DNA from: Eucommia ulmoides
Taxonomy: Eukaryota; Streptophyta; Magnoliopsida; Garryales; Eucommiaceae
Direction of reading: 5' to 3'
Assembly: GCA_016647705.1 (NCBI GenBank)
Contig: CM028326.1
Coordinates: 44,980,785 to 45,044,784, forward strand
Length of the DNA: 64,000 bases
Within the stretch, counting starts at the first letter, position 1. Each line of letters opens with the position of its first letter. The notes under the pieces are model-generated. The model saw only the letters and a program-made list of their open reading frames with translations, had not been told where the DNA came from and did no database searches. A program made the position numbers and the translations under genes. Positions 45,617-57,629 of the stretch are shown piece by piece.

Positions 45617-46403
45617 TGAGGGTATTTTCGGGCACTGCTGAGTTAGTACCTGAGACCCAGCTATATGTCCACCTTCTTCGTAACATGGACGTATTCCAAA
45701 ATACACAATGCCATGCTAGAGTATACGCTGACCAAGGCTCATCCCTGGAATCTCCTTTGCACCGAGGAAGGAGCAAGGTGCGCCACAGGGAAGTTGTTGC
45801 CCTGAGCTCTACGTTGTGCGCTAGACGGCCAACTTCAGGGACTTAGTCATTTACCTCTACCTGCTCCTTATTCCGGCTCGTTTCCTCTAGGACTCCATAG
45901 ATCTCCACTCTCCTCCACTAGTTTACCATTACAAGTCTGACAGAGGCCTATGGGCTTTGCCAAATGAGCCCAAAAGCCCAAGCCCAACGATTATCTCCTA
46001 AATACTCCAGATTATCGGCTAAACACATGGTTTTGCCTAATTAACTATGTTTAGTCCTGACTGATCATCTCTAATGCCTATATATCAAGGGCTATGCAAG
46101 CCCGAGGTACGCTTGATTACACAATACTTTGAGTTCATTTGTTTACTTAACGCATTTTTGTACCTCTTTTCCCTGAGCTCTTATTCTCACACCGAAGGGG
46201 CTTCGCTAGGATAAATCTCGGCCTGAACCTTCTGCAGATACCAATCCTCGAGGAACAGAGTTCTAGACACAACTGGTCAATCCTCCCAAGACCCAGTATA
46301 GCTCACGTGAAGAATTTTCAATCGTCGACTCCACCTCAGAAAAAGGACACTTGTCATCTGACTGGATCATACTCGAGGTATTGACCACTTTGGGATACCA
46401 ACA
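45617..46403 (+). repeat. 3' LTR of the Tat element
   Basis: 787 bp, from TGAGGGTATTTTCGGGC to GGGATACCAACA, followed by the target duplication AAAAA. A TATA box CTATATATC lies at about 46078. It differs from the 5' LTR at many positions, so the insertion is not recent. Confidence 0.88.
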
Positions 46404-46408
46404 AAAAA

Positions 46409-47418
46409 TATTTGATGTTTCTTTATGAAAGAAACACTGGGGTAAAAATTACTTTATTATGAAAATATTTCAAAAATAAGAGAAAAAAGAGTGATTTTTT
46501 AGAGTTCTTATTAGAGAAGAACTCTCTTGAGAAATGAAACATTTTTTGAAGAAAACATTTTTTATGAAAACTTTCTTAAAAAATCATTTTTTGAAAGTCA
46601 AAGAAGATTCCATGGTGAAAAAATAAATTTGGTGGATCCTCGTTATGAGGAAATCTTTTAGAAGTTTTACTTTTGTAAAAATTCCTTTTTGTGTAATGAA
46701 AAGAAACATTTTAAAACCCTTTTATGGAATGGGTTTTATAAAAAGAAGTTTAGAAGCTCTTGTTATGAAGAAATTCTTAAAAACAAATTATTTTTTTCTG
46801 AAAAACAAAATATATGTGTACCTATTTTTAGGCCAAGTTAACCTTAGCTTAAAAAAATAAAAAATAAATAAATAAATAAATAAATGGGGAAGATCCTCTC
46901 TCAACCGGCATTTAAAGTTTCGTGCATATGGGAAACCTAGCAATGTGGTATAGGAGAACCTCTTCGTTAGCTTTTAGCAAAGTAGGAAAATAAATGAAAG
47001 AAATTTAAATAACAAAAATGTAAATAACAGAAAAATAAAATGCAAAGAAGTAAATACCTAAAAATAAAGTGCAGAAAGTATTTTTTTTAGTGTTCACTTA
47101 GAAACATCCTCTTAGGTTATGGTTGGTTTTATGTCTGTCGTCATGTCAGTTAAAAAAAAAACACTTTTAAAGGGGTTTATAGAAGACTTACTTTGTTTGA
47201 AGGTAGATGTCCCCTATTTTTCTTCTTCCTTCTTCTTCTTCTTATTTTCTTCTTTTTAATCTTTTATGAATTGCTTTGCAAGAGTTTTTGAGAAAATGCA
47301 GGCATATGTGTGTGAAATGGCCCTCGGAATGGGGTGCATGGATGCTTATTTATAGGCAGCATGCTCCTGCATATACACCAGGGCGCCTGCCTTAGTAAGT
47401 GCGCTAAATATGCTATTT
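46409..47418 (-). mobile_element. Continuation of the old minus-strand LTR-like region
   Basis: The 'ttattatgaaaa..ctttt' texture of 15650-16098 continues here without the Tat element. On the minus strand a TATA box TATAAATAAG lies at about 47346-47355, close to the upstream end, as expected for an LTR promoter. A GAAGAAGAAGAAGG tract follows. The plus frame 46645-46860 is an AT-rich artefact. Confidence 0.4.
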
Positions 47419-48187
47419 GTATCTGTCACACCCCACCCCAGACACCCGTCACCTTGGGGTCGGCGTGACGTCCACATGACATCACCTGGACGTCCAACCA
47501 ACTAGAAAACGATAATATGCATACATAAATGTACAACTACCAAATCATACCATATATATATATACTCTCTGATTGGGGACACATCTGTCCCTACAAAATT
47601 ATAAATACAACAAAGATAAAATAATCATGACCATCTCATAGGTTCGCCTCAACTAGCACCTCCCAAAATACTCTCTCGCTACCGCATCGCCGGACTCTAC
47701 CTAGTGCCAACAGGGGATCGACTCTTAGCTATTGTACCTGCGAGTGTACTGCCTTCTTAATAAAAACATTTTAGATGGATCAAGTATAAAATATATAAAT
47801 ATCACATATCAAATAAAAATCTCATAATATATAAATGTCTCATACCACAAAGAAAACACATTTTTCCTATCACCACAAAATCAACGTTTATACCCACACA
47901 CACACACACACACACATATAGCATCCCAACTAAACAATAAAAATCAACCAGAACAATTCAACTAACCGTACAGTATAATGAAATCAGAACATACCAATCC
48001 AGTATAAAAGAATATGTATAAATGTACTCATCCCAATCACCATATACGACAAAACACCATATACGACACCACATCACACCACAGCACACAACACCATGCC
48101 CCGGCTAGCCATGTGATCGTTTTAACCTCACGATCGGAAGTTGCAACGGTACCGTACCACCTGCAGGGTTTGCTCCCAAACGGGACA

Positions 48188-48403
48188 AATAACCACCTGC
48201 CGCACTAATCCTCCGGACATAACATAATATCAATAACCACCTGCCGGACGTCTTCGAATAGGACATAATATAAATAACCACCTGTCAGACTACCCTCCGG
48301 ACATAACATAATATCAATAACCACCTGCCGGACTACCCCTCCGGACAAGACATAATATCAATAACTACCTGCAGGACTACTCTTCCGGACAGGACATAAG
48401 CTA
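48188..48403 (+). repeat. Five-unit minisatellite in E4 (41-44 bp)
   Basis: Units starting AATAACCACCTGCCGGACTA begin at 48188, 48232, 48273, 48316 and 48360. Each ends with 'ctccggacataacataatatc' variants. The paired CCGGA motifs within each unit are mutually complementary. Confidence 0.88.
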
Positions 48404-50052
48404 TGGCATCGTTAAATCAATAACATCATCGTCAAATTATAAATCAATAACATCATTCTCTATCTCTAAAACCGATTTAATCTAAATATCATTTTTTTTC
48501 ACCTTCTTTAGAAAACCAACTAGATTTGACAAATCATTTTTCCACTTTCTTTAAAAACCAACGAAATTCACGTTTCCAAAATCACTTGATCCATATAAGT
48601 TATAAATTCATCAAATTTTAAGTAAACACATTTATTCCATCATATATTTGAAAATAGATTTACAAGAAAATAGTACACTCACCTGGAGATCCGCTCCCAA
48701 AAGCCTTTATCGTCTATACTCTACCGTTCCTCAGGTGTCTACGAATCTATTAGTGACAGGGTCTAAATTAATATTTTATATAAAATCACCTAATTATGTA
48801 ATGCAGACCCTAAGTTTCGTTATTTCCCCGTCTCCACATTTTATTATGTAAAATTATTATTCGGTTAATTTTTCATTTTGTTAAAAATTACTGCATAAAA
48901 TTTGTAATACGAACGGTCCCAAATTTATTATTCTGGTTACAAAATTTTTATGCTAGAATTTAATTTAACAAAACTAAAATAAACTTAACGAAAAACGTTA
49001 CCCATTCTGAATCGTTCACGAGTCGCGAGACTGATTTTGAATTTGTGGGGGTTATTTGTGTAGTTTCTTCTTTTTTCTTCTTTTTCCCCTTCTTCTTTCT
49101 TTTCCTTTTTCCGCTTTGTTTCCTGTTCTCTACTCCGCTTGAATTCCAGCCAGCCCTCCGTCTCTCTTCTTAATGTCGTCGACTGCCGACGACCTTACAC
49201 CCACATACCCACGCTCACTCCAGTAACCACTCCCACAGACAACGCTGACCGACCGATGACCCACACCGACGTACACTGCCGACGACGGCTTGCACATGCA
49301 ATCACTGAACAAATGGCGATGATCGCATACTCCCTCAATCGAACAACCCCACGAACCTCACACATACATAGATTCGATCACATGCACATAACCACACACA
49401 CACACACACACACACATACATCGGACTAAAACAAAATAGAGCACACACGACACCCCACACACATGCACACGATGAATAAAGCACAGCAACCCACCGGTGA
49501 CGAACCTCCGACCTCTCTCTTTCTTTCTTTGCTTTCTCTCTCTTCCTCTTCTTGTGCTGTTTCCTTTCAGCAAGCCAACAACGACACACGCACACACCTC
49601 CGGAGGAGACACACACACAGAACACATTGCCACACACCCACCTGACCGTCGGAACATATACACACCCATGGCTGCACCAACCGAAAATAGAAAACACACG
49701 CATATTCACAGTTACTCACATGCACCGGCTGAGCAGAATACACATAGATTCATAGACCCACACACGACTAACGAAAAATACACATACAGCAGTAATGGCA
49801 ATACACACACACACACACACACACTGTTGCCATGAACAGAAAAACAGAGCAGCTTCACCCACACACACCTAGCCACACCTGAACAAGCCCTTACACACAA
49901 AAGTCACCCTGAACGGAGACGTCATGCCCACACCGCCGGAGGAATGCCGATTCAAGAAAAATCGACGACCCCCATCTCCGATTCTCTCTTTCTCTTTCTC
50001 TTTAGATTGTTCTGAATTTGATTTCTAGATTTTTCTGATCTCTACATGCATG

Positions 50053-50054
<2 letters not shown>

Positions 50055-50120
<66 letters not shown>
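50055..50120. repeat. (TA)n microsatellite in E4
   Basis: An uninterrupted TA run of about 65 bases. The same position in E4b has its own TA run at 37320-37381, so the tract belongs to the family. Confidence 0.95.
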
Positions 50121-50125
<5 letters not shown>

Positions 50126-50578
50126 GTAATTAGTGGTTCGTGAAATGATCTCCCCTTGCCACATCGCCCCGTTCCTCTCTCTCTCTTCTGTCGCCGGCGA
50201 TCTCACTGCACACACACACGATATATGCATATATATTTATATGCTTTATAATAATCTTTAGTTTAATTACTCTTTTCTCCTCTAACTTTCTTAAAGCCTT
50301 CTTCTTAGTCCGATTTTTCCATTTAACCTTGTCTTAAATTTTAATTTAATCCCTAACAATTAAATTTTTTATAATTTGAACAACAAAATTTGAATCCCAA
50401 GTTTTAAATAATGTTTCTAAATTTCCTATTTGACTCATAATCTTTTAATTTGAATTTTAGTTGACCCAATTACTTTTAACTTGGTCTTTAATTAACTCAA
50501 AAATTTCCCCGAAATTTCTAAATGCTCTAAAATGAGCTTAAAGTGACGTACGTGCTACGATTTGGGTCTTACAGTATC

Positions 50579-51410
50579 AGTTATCCCTTTGTGACGAGTG
50601 GCTATCCCCTAAACCATCTTAATCACCTTTTTATCCCCCCTATTTAAGGTAAAGAGTGTTAGGATCACTTAACCTATCCCCCTAAGTCTTACCTTAATTG
50701 CTAATGAGTTGGGACACTCCCTAGGTTTCTATCACAACTCCCAAGGTGGCATCATATGCTTCGTTTTATTCTCTGACGATGTGCACACAATGTTTTTGGA
50801 GTTTTTTGTTAATAAAATACAATGTTTTGGTATTTTCATGCAGCTAAAATGCAAAATGTAAAATTAAAATATCCAATATACGATTGGAATGCTCAATTTT
50901 AAAAAATAAAATGCAATTGACTGTCAATTTCATGAAACTGGCCGAAAAATATAGTTTTGGGGTCAAAACATAAAGTATAAGTAGTTGGCAAAACTTCTTA
51001 AATTTAATAGGCGGAAACCAAAATTAAATATACCAAAAGTGATGTTTTATGAAAGGTCACTTCCAATTTAATCAATTTGACCTAGAATTAACTTTTTAGA
51101 AATTTTAATTTTGACTCGAAACTTTGTTTTTCTCCTGAATTTACGGGATTTACCTGATTTTCTTATTTTTTTCTCTATATTAAACATTATTTTAAATTAA
51201 ACATGAGAGTCTAAGGAAAAAAAATCATCTTCTTAAATATTGTTTTAAAGTTTGTCCTAATTTTCACTTTAGACCTTGAACTTTTTATTAAATGCAAAAA
51301 TGAGCGGGACAAAATGTAGTGTTTATAGTTCCTCGACAACTTAATGCTTTAGAATACGCCATGGAAATACTAACCCAACTCCAAAACAAATCAATATCCT
51401 CCACCCCCCG
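50579..51410 (-). other. Further part of the old LTR-like region, or AT-rich spacer
   Basis: It continues the sequence interrupted by E4. The 'cccctaaaccatcttaatcacc' and 'cccctatttaaggtaaagag' stretches at 50610-50655 have no recognised function. No gene seen. Confidence 0.3.
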
Positions 51411-51416
51411 CTACCA

Positions 51417-51740
51417 GTGCCGCCGCCGATTCCATACTTGTCGAAAACCTCTGTAATAGAGACAATACAGAGGAGCTCAAGACTCTATGAAAATTCCACT
51501 CTACAACTGATTATGAAAAATCATACACAGAATGAAGCAATTACTTTGACAAACACCTTGCAAGAAATCGATGTTGGGTTTGTAATTGGCAACAATTCCG
51601 CTACATCAAGGTCTATGACCTCCCAATCTTCACCGAATTCCTCATATACAGTCTCCATTTTCAGGTCAATCTCATTTGACGTAGCAATATTAGTGGTAAA
51701 TTTAGCGATGCATTTTCCCCACAACCTACGCAAGCATTAA
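51417..51740. other. Open region of unknown nature (frames on both strands)
   Basis: A 107-codon plus frame and a 70-codon minus frame overlap. The minus frame (MRRLWGKCIAKFTTNIATSN...) has a more protein-like composition with an acidic centre, but I recognise no family. It lies just upstream of the E5 LTR end and could be part of an LTR or a gene fragment. Confidence 0.2.
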
Positions 51741-52192
51741 ATACGGAGATGGTGGTGCGCCCAACCAGATGGGGCCTATAACCATTAAGAAATACATAGT
51801 TTGAAGCGCTTCAGGTAAATAGGATTGTTGTTTGAGAAGAAGGAATATGGGACTGCATCAAGGCCACCTATGGGAGATCTGAAATGATCAAAGAAAGCCC
51901 CAAACATTCAAATGGATGATCTAAACGTTAAAGATGAGATACATCTTAAAGAGACGTTAATAAGTTAAGATATGATTGAGAATATAGAGATTCAAGTAAT
52001 TTCTACTCTATAAATACAATAGTCTACAAGTTACACAGGCATTCAATTCTGATATCTTTATAGACCTAATAAACTTATTCTCACGTCGGAGAGCCGATAC
52101 CACACCAATATCCCAAGTATATACCCTAAGTTTTGCAGATATTAATAAGGGATTTAGAAGTTGGGATCATCATCAAAGTTTCAACTTTATCA

Positions 52193-52211
52193 TTTGGCGT
52201 CGTCTATGAAA
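52193..52211 (+). other. Primer binding site of E5
   Basis: TTTGGCGTCGTCTATGAAA closely resembles the TTTGGCGCCGTCTGTGGGAA primer-site motif of plant Tat-like elements and follows an LTR-type CA end. Confidence 0.6.
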
Positions 52212-52599
52212 AACGTTCAAGAAGTCTGTAGCAATGTCGTAATTAAGATTGGGATATTAGACCATAAATGAGGTCCCACGTTGCGATGCAAAAACAAAAG
52301 TTGAGAAGGCCTTGGAGATTACTGCTCTCAATCTTCAGATTGGGGGGTTGTGAGCTCTCACATATTAGTTAACAGAAGTGCAGAAAGAACAGTCTACAGA
52401 GTTAGTGGCAGATTAGTATGATCTGCTTCACATCTCCAATGAGGAGGATAAAGTTTCACCCTAAAGTAGAAGTAAGGTTTACATCAGTGCCAATTGGTTG
52501 GAAGAGTCCATTAATTTTGATCGACGAGGGCTCAAAAAGAGACGAGAGAAAGACCGATCTTGGGATGAATTGGAAAAGGGAAGACGGAGCCCCCATTCA

Positions 52600-53540
52600 T
52601 TGAAGTAATAATGAGAGAGCCCTTTCTGCAAAAATTCGATCTAGCTAAGATGGATAAATGATAGGGGAAAATGTATCCAACGGATTACATCTGGCATTTC
52701 AGACACATGATGGCCTTATACGATGATGGAGATTCCATTTTATACCGTGCATTTGCTACCACACTAAAAGGGTTAATGTTGGAATAGTTTCATAGTTTAC
52801 TACCCCGATCGATTAGCTCATTTGTTGACCTTGGGAAATAGTTCATTAATCGATTTATCACTTGTTAAAGGATGAAAAAATGAGCAAAATACTTTCTAAC
52901 ATTAAGACAGGAAAAGGGGGAGACGATTAGACAATACGTTCCCAGGTTCAATGAAGAATTTACTCGTATCGAAAGATGTGGGATAAACTTGATCAAAGCG
53001 ATTTTAGGGCTGGGTTGTGACCTGGTCATTTTCAAGACACACTAATAATACACCTGCCCCTTGACATCATAGTACTCATGGAAAAGGCAAAGCCACAAAT
53101 GAAACTAGAAGATGTAAAGAAGGTAAGAGAAGGAAAATCCCTGAAAGAGGGTTAAAGAAAAAAGCGAAAGAAGGATTAGACCATGAAGCAAAAAGACAAG
53201 AACCGTATGAATGACAGAGTAGAGAAGTGAAGAACTCAAGAAGAGCATGAACTAGTTCTTCCAGGGTTGAAAGTTCCCATTTCGAGGATTTTTCATGAGA
53301 TAAGGTCTTCAAACAAGTTGAGCTATCCCAAGAAGATCTTTACTCACTCGGATAGGAGGACAGGAACAGGTACTATCATTACCATCTAGATAATGGCCAT
53401 AATACAGATGAATTCATATACCTGAAGAGAGATGTCAAACAGTTGATAGAAAATAAACACCCGAACAACTATCTAGAGGATAGGGATAAAGAGAAAATAA
53501 AAGAAGAAAAAGAACCTAGAAAGGACGACAAGGACAAGAG
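52600..53540 (+). pseudogene. E5 gag, decayed
   Basis: Plus-frame pieces include PFLQKFDLAKMDK, YPTDYIWHFRHMMALYDDGD, YRAFATTLKG and a later KRGRRLDNTF segment, matching the capsid-type gag of plant gypsy elements. A lysine/glutamate-rich part follows (53060-53540). Many stops and shifts occur. The minus frame 53076-53312 is a shadow. Confidence 0.6.
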
Positions 53541-53599
53541 GTGCAAGGCGTGATGTGATCTACATGATCAACTGTTTCTCGTTTGTCGTAACTCTTCTT

Positions 53600-55300
53600 C
53601 CTACTTGCTAGCTTCGCTAACTTAAAACATGAGTTGAAAATCCATCTTCTCAACCATGTTAGCATTGCCAGTCACGACAACAAACATATGCATCACCTGA
53701 AATAGAAGCAATGAAGTTAGGAGAAGAATATTTTTTTTTAAACTAAAGCATATAAATAATAGAAAAGGAAGGGACCTGAAGGTTAGCACAGACCCCCAGC
53801 CGAAAGATCTCAATACTGGTTAGATTACCTATCTTGATACGACCTCTTGTCCAGCTTTGATCATAAAACGTTCTTAGAGATTCTCTTGTTCGGAGCTGTA
53901 GGCAGATAAGTAGAAGGCTTTGAGAGGAACGACAACATCCATTTTTTAGAACTTAAATAAGAACACTTACTTGGCCAGTCATGGATAAGGAGCAGAAATG
54001 AAGTAGAAGCATCTGTTGGGTAAGGATAAGGCTCAAATGACATAACACTTAGCAGATCATGGCATTCGTCTGTAAGAGATAAGGATGGAGGAGTATCTAC
54101 GGGGATATCTGGATAAGACGATAGAGATGGTTCTGCTTGAGGTGCAGGCAAAGAAGTAGAAGGCTCAGAGAGGAACGACAACATTCATTTTTTAGAACTT
54201 AAATAAGAACAATTACTTGTCCAGTCAACGATAAGGGGCGGAGTAGAAGTAGAAGCATCTGTTGGGTAAGGATAGGGCTCATATGACATAACACTTAGCA
54301 GATCATGGTTTTCATTGGTAAGAGACAAGGATGGGGGAACATCTACAGGGATATTTGTAGAAGACGATAGAGATGGTTCTACTTGAGGTGTGTGGGACAT
54401 CTACAGAATTATGACCAAAATCCTATTCCTCCTTAGAAACAACGAATGTGGCTAAGGCATAGTTTGGGCTTGGGAAGAGATGTTGGATAATCCTCTGGCA
54501 ACATCATACCTCTACGGAGGTGGGGGTGTGGATCTACTTCTTTTGGCAGGAGAGATAGAGGTGGATGAGCTCATTTTTTTTCTCTTCCCAGCTAGCATGT
54601 TGCGAGTAAGTTGTCTCTTCAAATCCTTTCCTTTGCGAGTGGGGGTGGGTAAGGAAAGATCTTGAGATGACTACGATTTGTTGGGGTCAGCAACTTGTGA
54701 ATTTGAGCTTCTTTTTCAAGAGTAATGGTGTCTTGTTTGTGGAGAACCCGATCTACAAACAAAAAGGAAAAATGAATTAAATTTCCAAGTAGTAGTTAAG
54801 AGTAACCTTGCAGAAAAAAGAACTTATTACTTAGAGGAAGAAACCTTTGAGGAACAATTGGGACTTTCCCTGGGAAATCCCAATTGACACTAAAGAAAAT
54901 ATTGTTGTTTTTCCAATCCTTGACGAATTTGCAAATACCAGTTAGGAATTGGTTAGTAGTAGGAAGGGAGAGATAGAAAGTGTTAGACTGTTGGACATAT
55001 TTGAGCTTAACAAGACCTCTCACCATTCTAAGAGTGAGATTGACTTGGTAAATTTGAGATTTGATCAACAAAAGGTAGCACTTTACAAAGAAAAATTAAG
55101 ATTTGATGGGTTCAAGATGAAGTTCTTTCCATACATAGAGGGAAAAAGAGATGGAATAAGGTTCGGATAAAGAGGTGAAGGTTGAGAAATAAGAAGAAGG
55201 GGTTTTTAACAATTTGCAGCCCTGAAGTAGTGTCTGAAAACTTTGGCGTTAGCAAAACTAGTCTCATTGTCGCTCAAGAGCGCTTACGGATTGAGGCACC
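53600..55300 (-). pseudogene. Antisense ORF remnant of E5 with Pro/Ser-rich repeats
   Basis: On the minus strand FVKDWKNNNIFFSVNWDFPG and PIVPQRFLPL (about 54930-54830) resemble the GWKxxFFFV...W.FP...PRRF part of the gypsy-type transposon domain. Downstream, at 54400-53885, two tandem units encode PSLSS, PVDTPPSLSLT and LLSVMSFEPYPYPTDAST. Apparent splice-donor-like GTAATT/GTAAGT follows each unit. No full-length frame remains. Confidence 0.4.
53885..54400 (-). repeat. 246-bp tandem duplication
   Basis: Two units of 246 bp (82 codons) are closely similar. For example, 'acttaaataagaaca.ttacttg.ccagtc' occurs at 53951 and 54197. A partial third end lies at the left. Because the period is a multiple of three, the frame is kept through the repeat. 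Confidence 0.88.
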
Positions 55301-55751
55301 ACTGGAGTAGTAAAACCAGCAGCGGTGGTGGGAGTAGAACTGGAATTCCATGGAAAGAGGTGGAGGAAAAGCCTCTACCACCGCCACCTTCTCTACTAAG
55401 GACACAACCACTAAGTGGTTGCACTCATTTACCTCCACCACCGCCAGACATGGCCTCCTAGGATCTTTTCTTTCCATCCATGGAGAATGTGCAAGGTCCA
55501 AGCTTGGCCAGAGTGGATGAAGATCAAGCGGAAAGAGAAAAAATTGAAAGGAAAAAGCATGAGCTAGGAAAGTTCTAAGAAGCGAGGTCAACGATATTAT
55601 AAAGTCTAGTGGGAAGACAACGCTTGAGGTGGTGCTGGAACGAGTAGTGTTCAGAGACTTCGATGTCGACAAAAGAAAAAAGAAAAAAAATGGAAAAAAA
55701 AAAAAAAAAAAATCTCTCCAAATGAGAATTTGGTTAGGTTCCAAACTCTGA

Positions 55752-56723
55752 CGGCATGTTTCGTTGGACGGAATCGAGGCGAAATGGAATCGTCATTTCG
55801 CCCTCGATTCCCATTCTGATGTTTGGTTCTCTAATGGAATCACTTTTGTGATTCATTTGGAATGAAAATGGAATGAAATTCCATTGTAGATGGACTAGAA
55901 TCAAGTCATGTCCAATGGATCAAAATTAAAATTACAAAAAACCCATAACATGATCCAGTTCAATTCAGAAATTAGATAACAGAAACAGAAATTAGAGAAC
56001 CGAAATAAAAATTAGAGAACATAAATTGAAAATTGAGAACAGAATCAGAAATTAGATAACAAAAACAGAAATTAGAGAACAAAAACTGAAAAATTGAGAA
56101 CATAAACAAAAATTAGAGAACAAAAAGTAAAATTTGATAACAGAAACAGAAATTAGCGAATAGAAACTAAAAATTGAGAACCGGAATAGAAATTAGAGAA
56201 CAGAAACAAAAACAAAAATTAGAAAATAGAAACTAAAAATTGAGAAAGAAACAAAAATTAGACAATATAAACAAAAATTAGAGAACAGAAACAGAAAATT
56301 GAGAACATAAATTGAATATTAAGAACATAAATATAAATTAAAGAACAAAAACAGAAATTAGAGAATATAAACTGAAAATTGAGAACAGAAACAGAAATTA
56401 GAGAACATAAACTGAAAATTGAGAATAGAAATAGAAATTAGATAACAGAAACTGAAAATTGAATGTAATAGTAAAATATAATAAAATGAGGGATGAAATG
56501 AAATAGTAAAATATAATAAAATTTTATTATAAGGGCATAATAAAATTTTTATTATATTTTACTATTTAATTTCTTCCTTCATTCCATATCAACCAAACAA
56601 ATGAATGGAATGGTAATTCCATTGATAATTTCATTCTATTTCTTCTCTCATTCCATTATTTCTTCCATTCTATTATTTCTTCCATTCCATTTCTCCCTCA
56701 TTCAATTCCGTTCAACCAAACGA
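55752..56723. mobile_element. Terminal-inverted-repeat element with minisatellite core
   Basis: The left end reads TGTTTCGTTGGACGGAATCGA. The reverse complement of the right end reads CGTTTGGTTGAACGGAATTGA, an imperfect inverted repeat of about 20 bp. Subterminal sequence on both sides is rich in TGGAATGAAAT/ATTCCATT. The middle (55965-56460) is a repeat array. No transposase is present, and no clear target duplication was found. Confidence 0.6.
55965..56460. repeat. Minisatellite of about 20-bp units
   Basis: More than twenty variants of 'agaaacagaaattagagaac' and 'ataaactgaaaattgagaac' alternate head to tail, nearly without C on the plus strand. Confidence 0.88.
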
Positions 56724-56724
56724 G

Positions 56725-56924
56725 TTGTAACTACATGTTTGGTTAGATGGAATCGAGGTGGAATGAGATCATAATTTCATCACTAGCTCTCATTCTCTCA
56801 TATAATGAAATAAAAAAGTTTGATTCTATTCGAATAAAAAATGAAATCCTTACTTCAACAAGTGCAAAAATACTCATTCCATTTGAATAATTTTTTACCC
56901 TATCAAAATAAAAATAAAACACAC

Positions 56925-56985
<61 letters not shown>
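56725..56985. mobile_element. Fragment of a second copy of the same TIR family plus (TA)n
   Basis: CTACATGTTTGGTTAGATGG, then AATCGAGGTGGAATGAGATC, repeats the start of the element at 55752 immediately after its end. The copy is cut short by AT-rich sequence and a TA run at about 56932-56985. Confidence 0.55.
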
Positions 56986-56987
<2 letters not shown>

Positions 56988-56989
56988 GA

Positions 56990-57629
56990 AATAGAATAGC
57001 GGATTAACTAATTGTAGAAAAAATATAGAGAGAGAACATGGGTAGATATAACATTTTCAAGAGAAAAGTACAAGAGATAAAATTCTAGTATATATGTTTA
57101 GAAAAGTTATTTTATGTGATTGTTATTTGTTTTTAAACGTTGCACACACAAGCAACCCAGACCATGATTTATTTATTTTGGTGTTCAAAAACTAGAAATA
57201 ACAAAAAAAAAAAAAAAAAAAACACTATTCTTAAGCCCCACGCGACTAATTTATAAGATGAAACTTCACGTTCATGCTCACTCGTCTAATAACTAACACA
57301 ACTACCAATGAGTTTTGAAACAATCAAACAATTCACAAATAGGTGCACGTTTTGGTTACACCGTCTCCCTCTCTATGCATCATTGCTACTCACTCATTCA
57401 TTCACTCAAATGAAGGAAATGAAATGAATGAAATCCACTTGAATGTCAGTTCCACAAATTAATAGCGCACTTGTTCCATGATTCATTTTTGGTGCAGAGA
57501 AGAAAAAACGGATTTTTATACAAGACGATTTCAATGGGATACAGAAGATGTGAGAAAGCTTATGAAGCATTCTCACACAGCAGGGCATCATGAAGGATAG
57601 ATGATGCATACCCCTCATATCTGATCGGA
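56990..57629. other. 3' flank of BUBR1, no further gene
   Basis: AT-rich sequence with a poly-A run at about 57203-57222. The 3' UTR of BUBR1 is expected in the right part. The open frame 57406-57729 (minus) runs through the last exon in the wrong frame. Confidence 0.5.

Larger units (their letters stand above)
16099..46403 (+). mobile_element. Tat-lineage Ty3/gypsy retrotransposon, broken up by nested insertions
   Basis: It is bounded by two related LTRs (16099-16893, 45617-46403) and a 5-bp target duplication AAAAA (16094-16098, 46404-46408). In order it holds a primer binding site, decayed gag (to 17749 and 30218-30355), decayed pol (37690-41207), an antisense ORF (44560-42155), tandem repeats, a polypurine tract and the 3' LTR. 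Two RNase H domains and an antisense ORF between pol and the 3' LTR are characteristic of the plant Tat lineage. Insertions A2 (with A1 inside), A3 and E4b account for about 20 kb of the span. The gag C-terminus and most of the protease region are missing where A3/E4b lie. Confidence 0.88.
47424..50573 (+). mobile_element. E4: 3150-bp solo LTR
   Basis: It starts TGTCACACCCCACCCCAGAC and ends GATTTGGGTCTTACA, with a perfect target duplication GTATC (47419-47423, 50574-50578). TG...CA ends, a 5-bp duplication, no internal primer site and no repeated ends indicate a solo LTR. It contains a 42-bp minisatellite, CA-rich tracts (47897-47915, 49394-49412, 49805-49824) and a (TA)n run. Open frames at 49130-49900 follow the CA-rich tract and are low complexity. 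Family members recur at 36209-37684 and, diverged, at 1-660. I do not assign a lineage. Confidence 0.85.
51750..55740 (+). mobile_element. E5: internally deleted Tat-type element
   Basis: It contains an LTR end with a TATA box CTATAAATACA (about 52008-52018), the LTR terminus ...TTTATCA at 52192, a primer site, decayed gag (52600-53300) and, after a missing pol, an antisense ORF remnant (55300-53600). Neither the 5' start of the LTR nor a 3' LTR could be fixed, so the limits are approximate. Confidence 0.5.

Noticed and set aside
49130-49900. Several 60-124 codon frames in E4
   Set aside because: They come from CA/GT dinucleotide-rich sequence in the solo LTR. The Cys/Val-rich or His/Thr-rich products are not credible.
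55274-55744. 156-codon minus frame with a poly-Phe start
   Set aside because: The poly-Phe comes from an A-run (55680-55711). The rest conflicts with the more protein-like frame of the antisense remnant.
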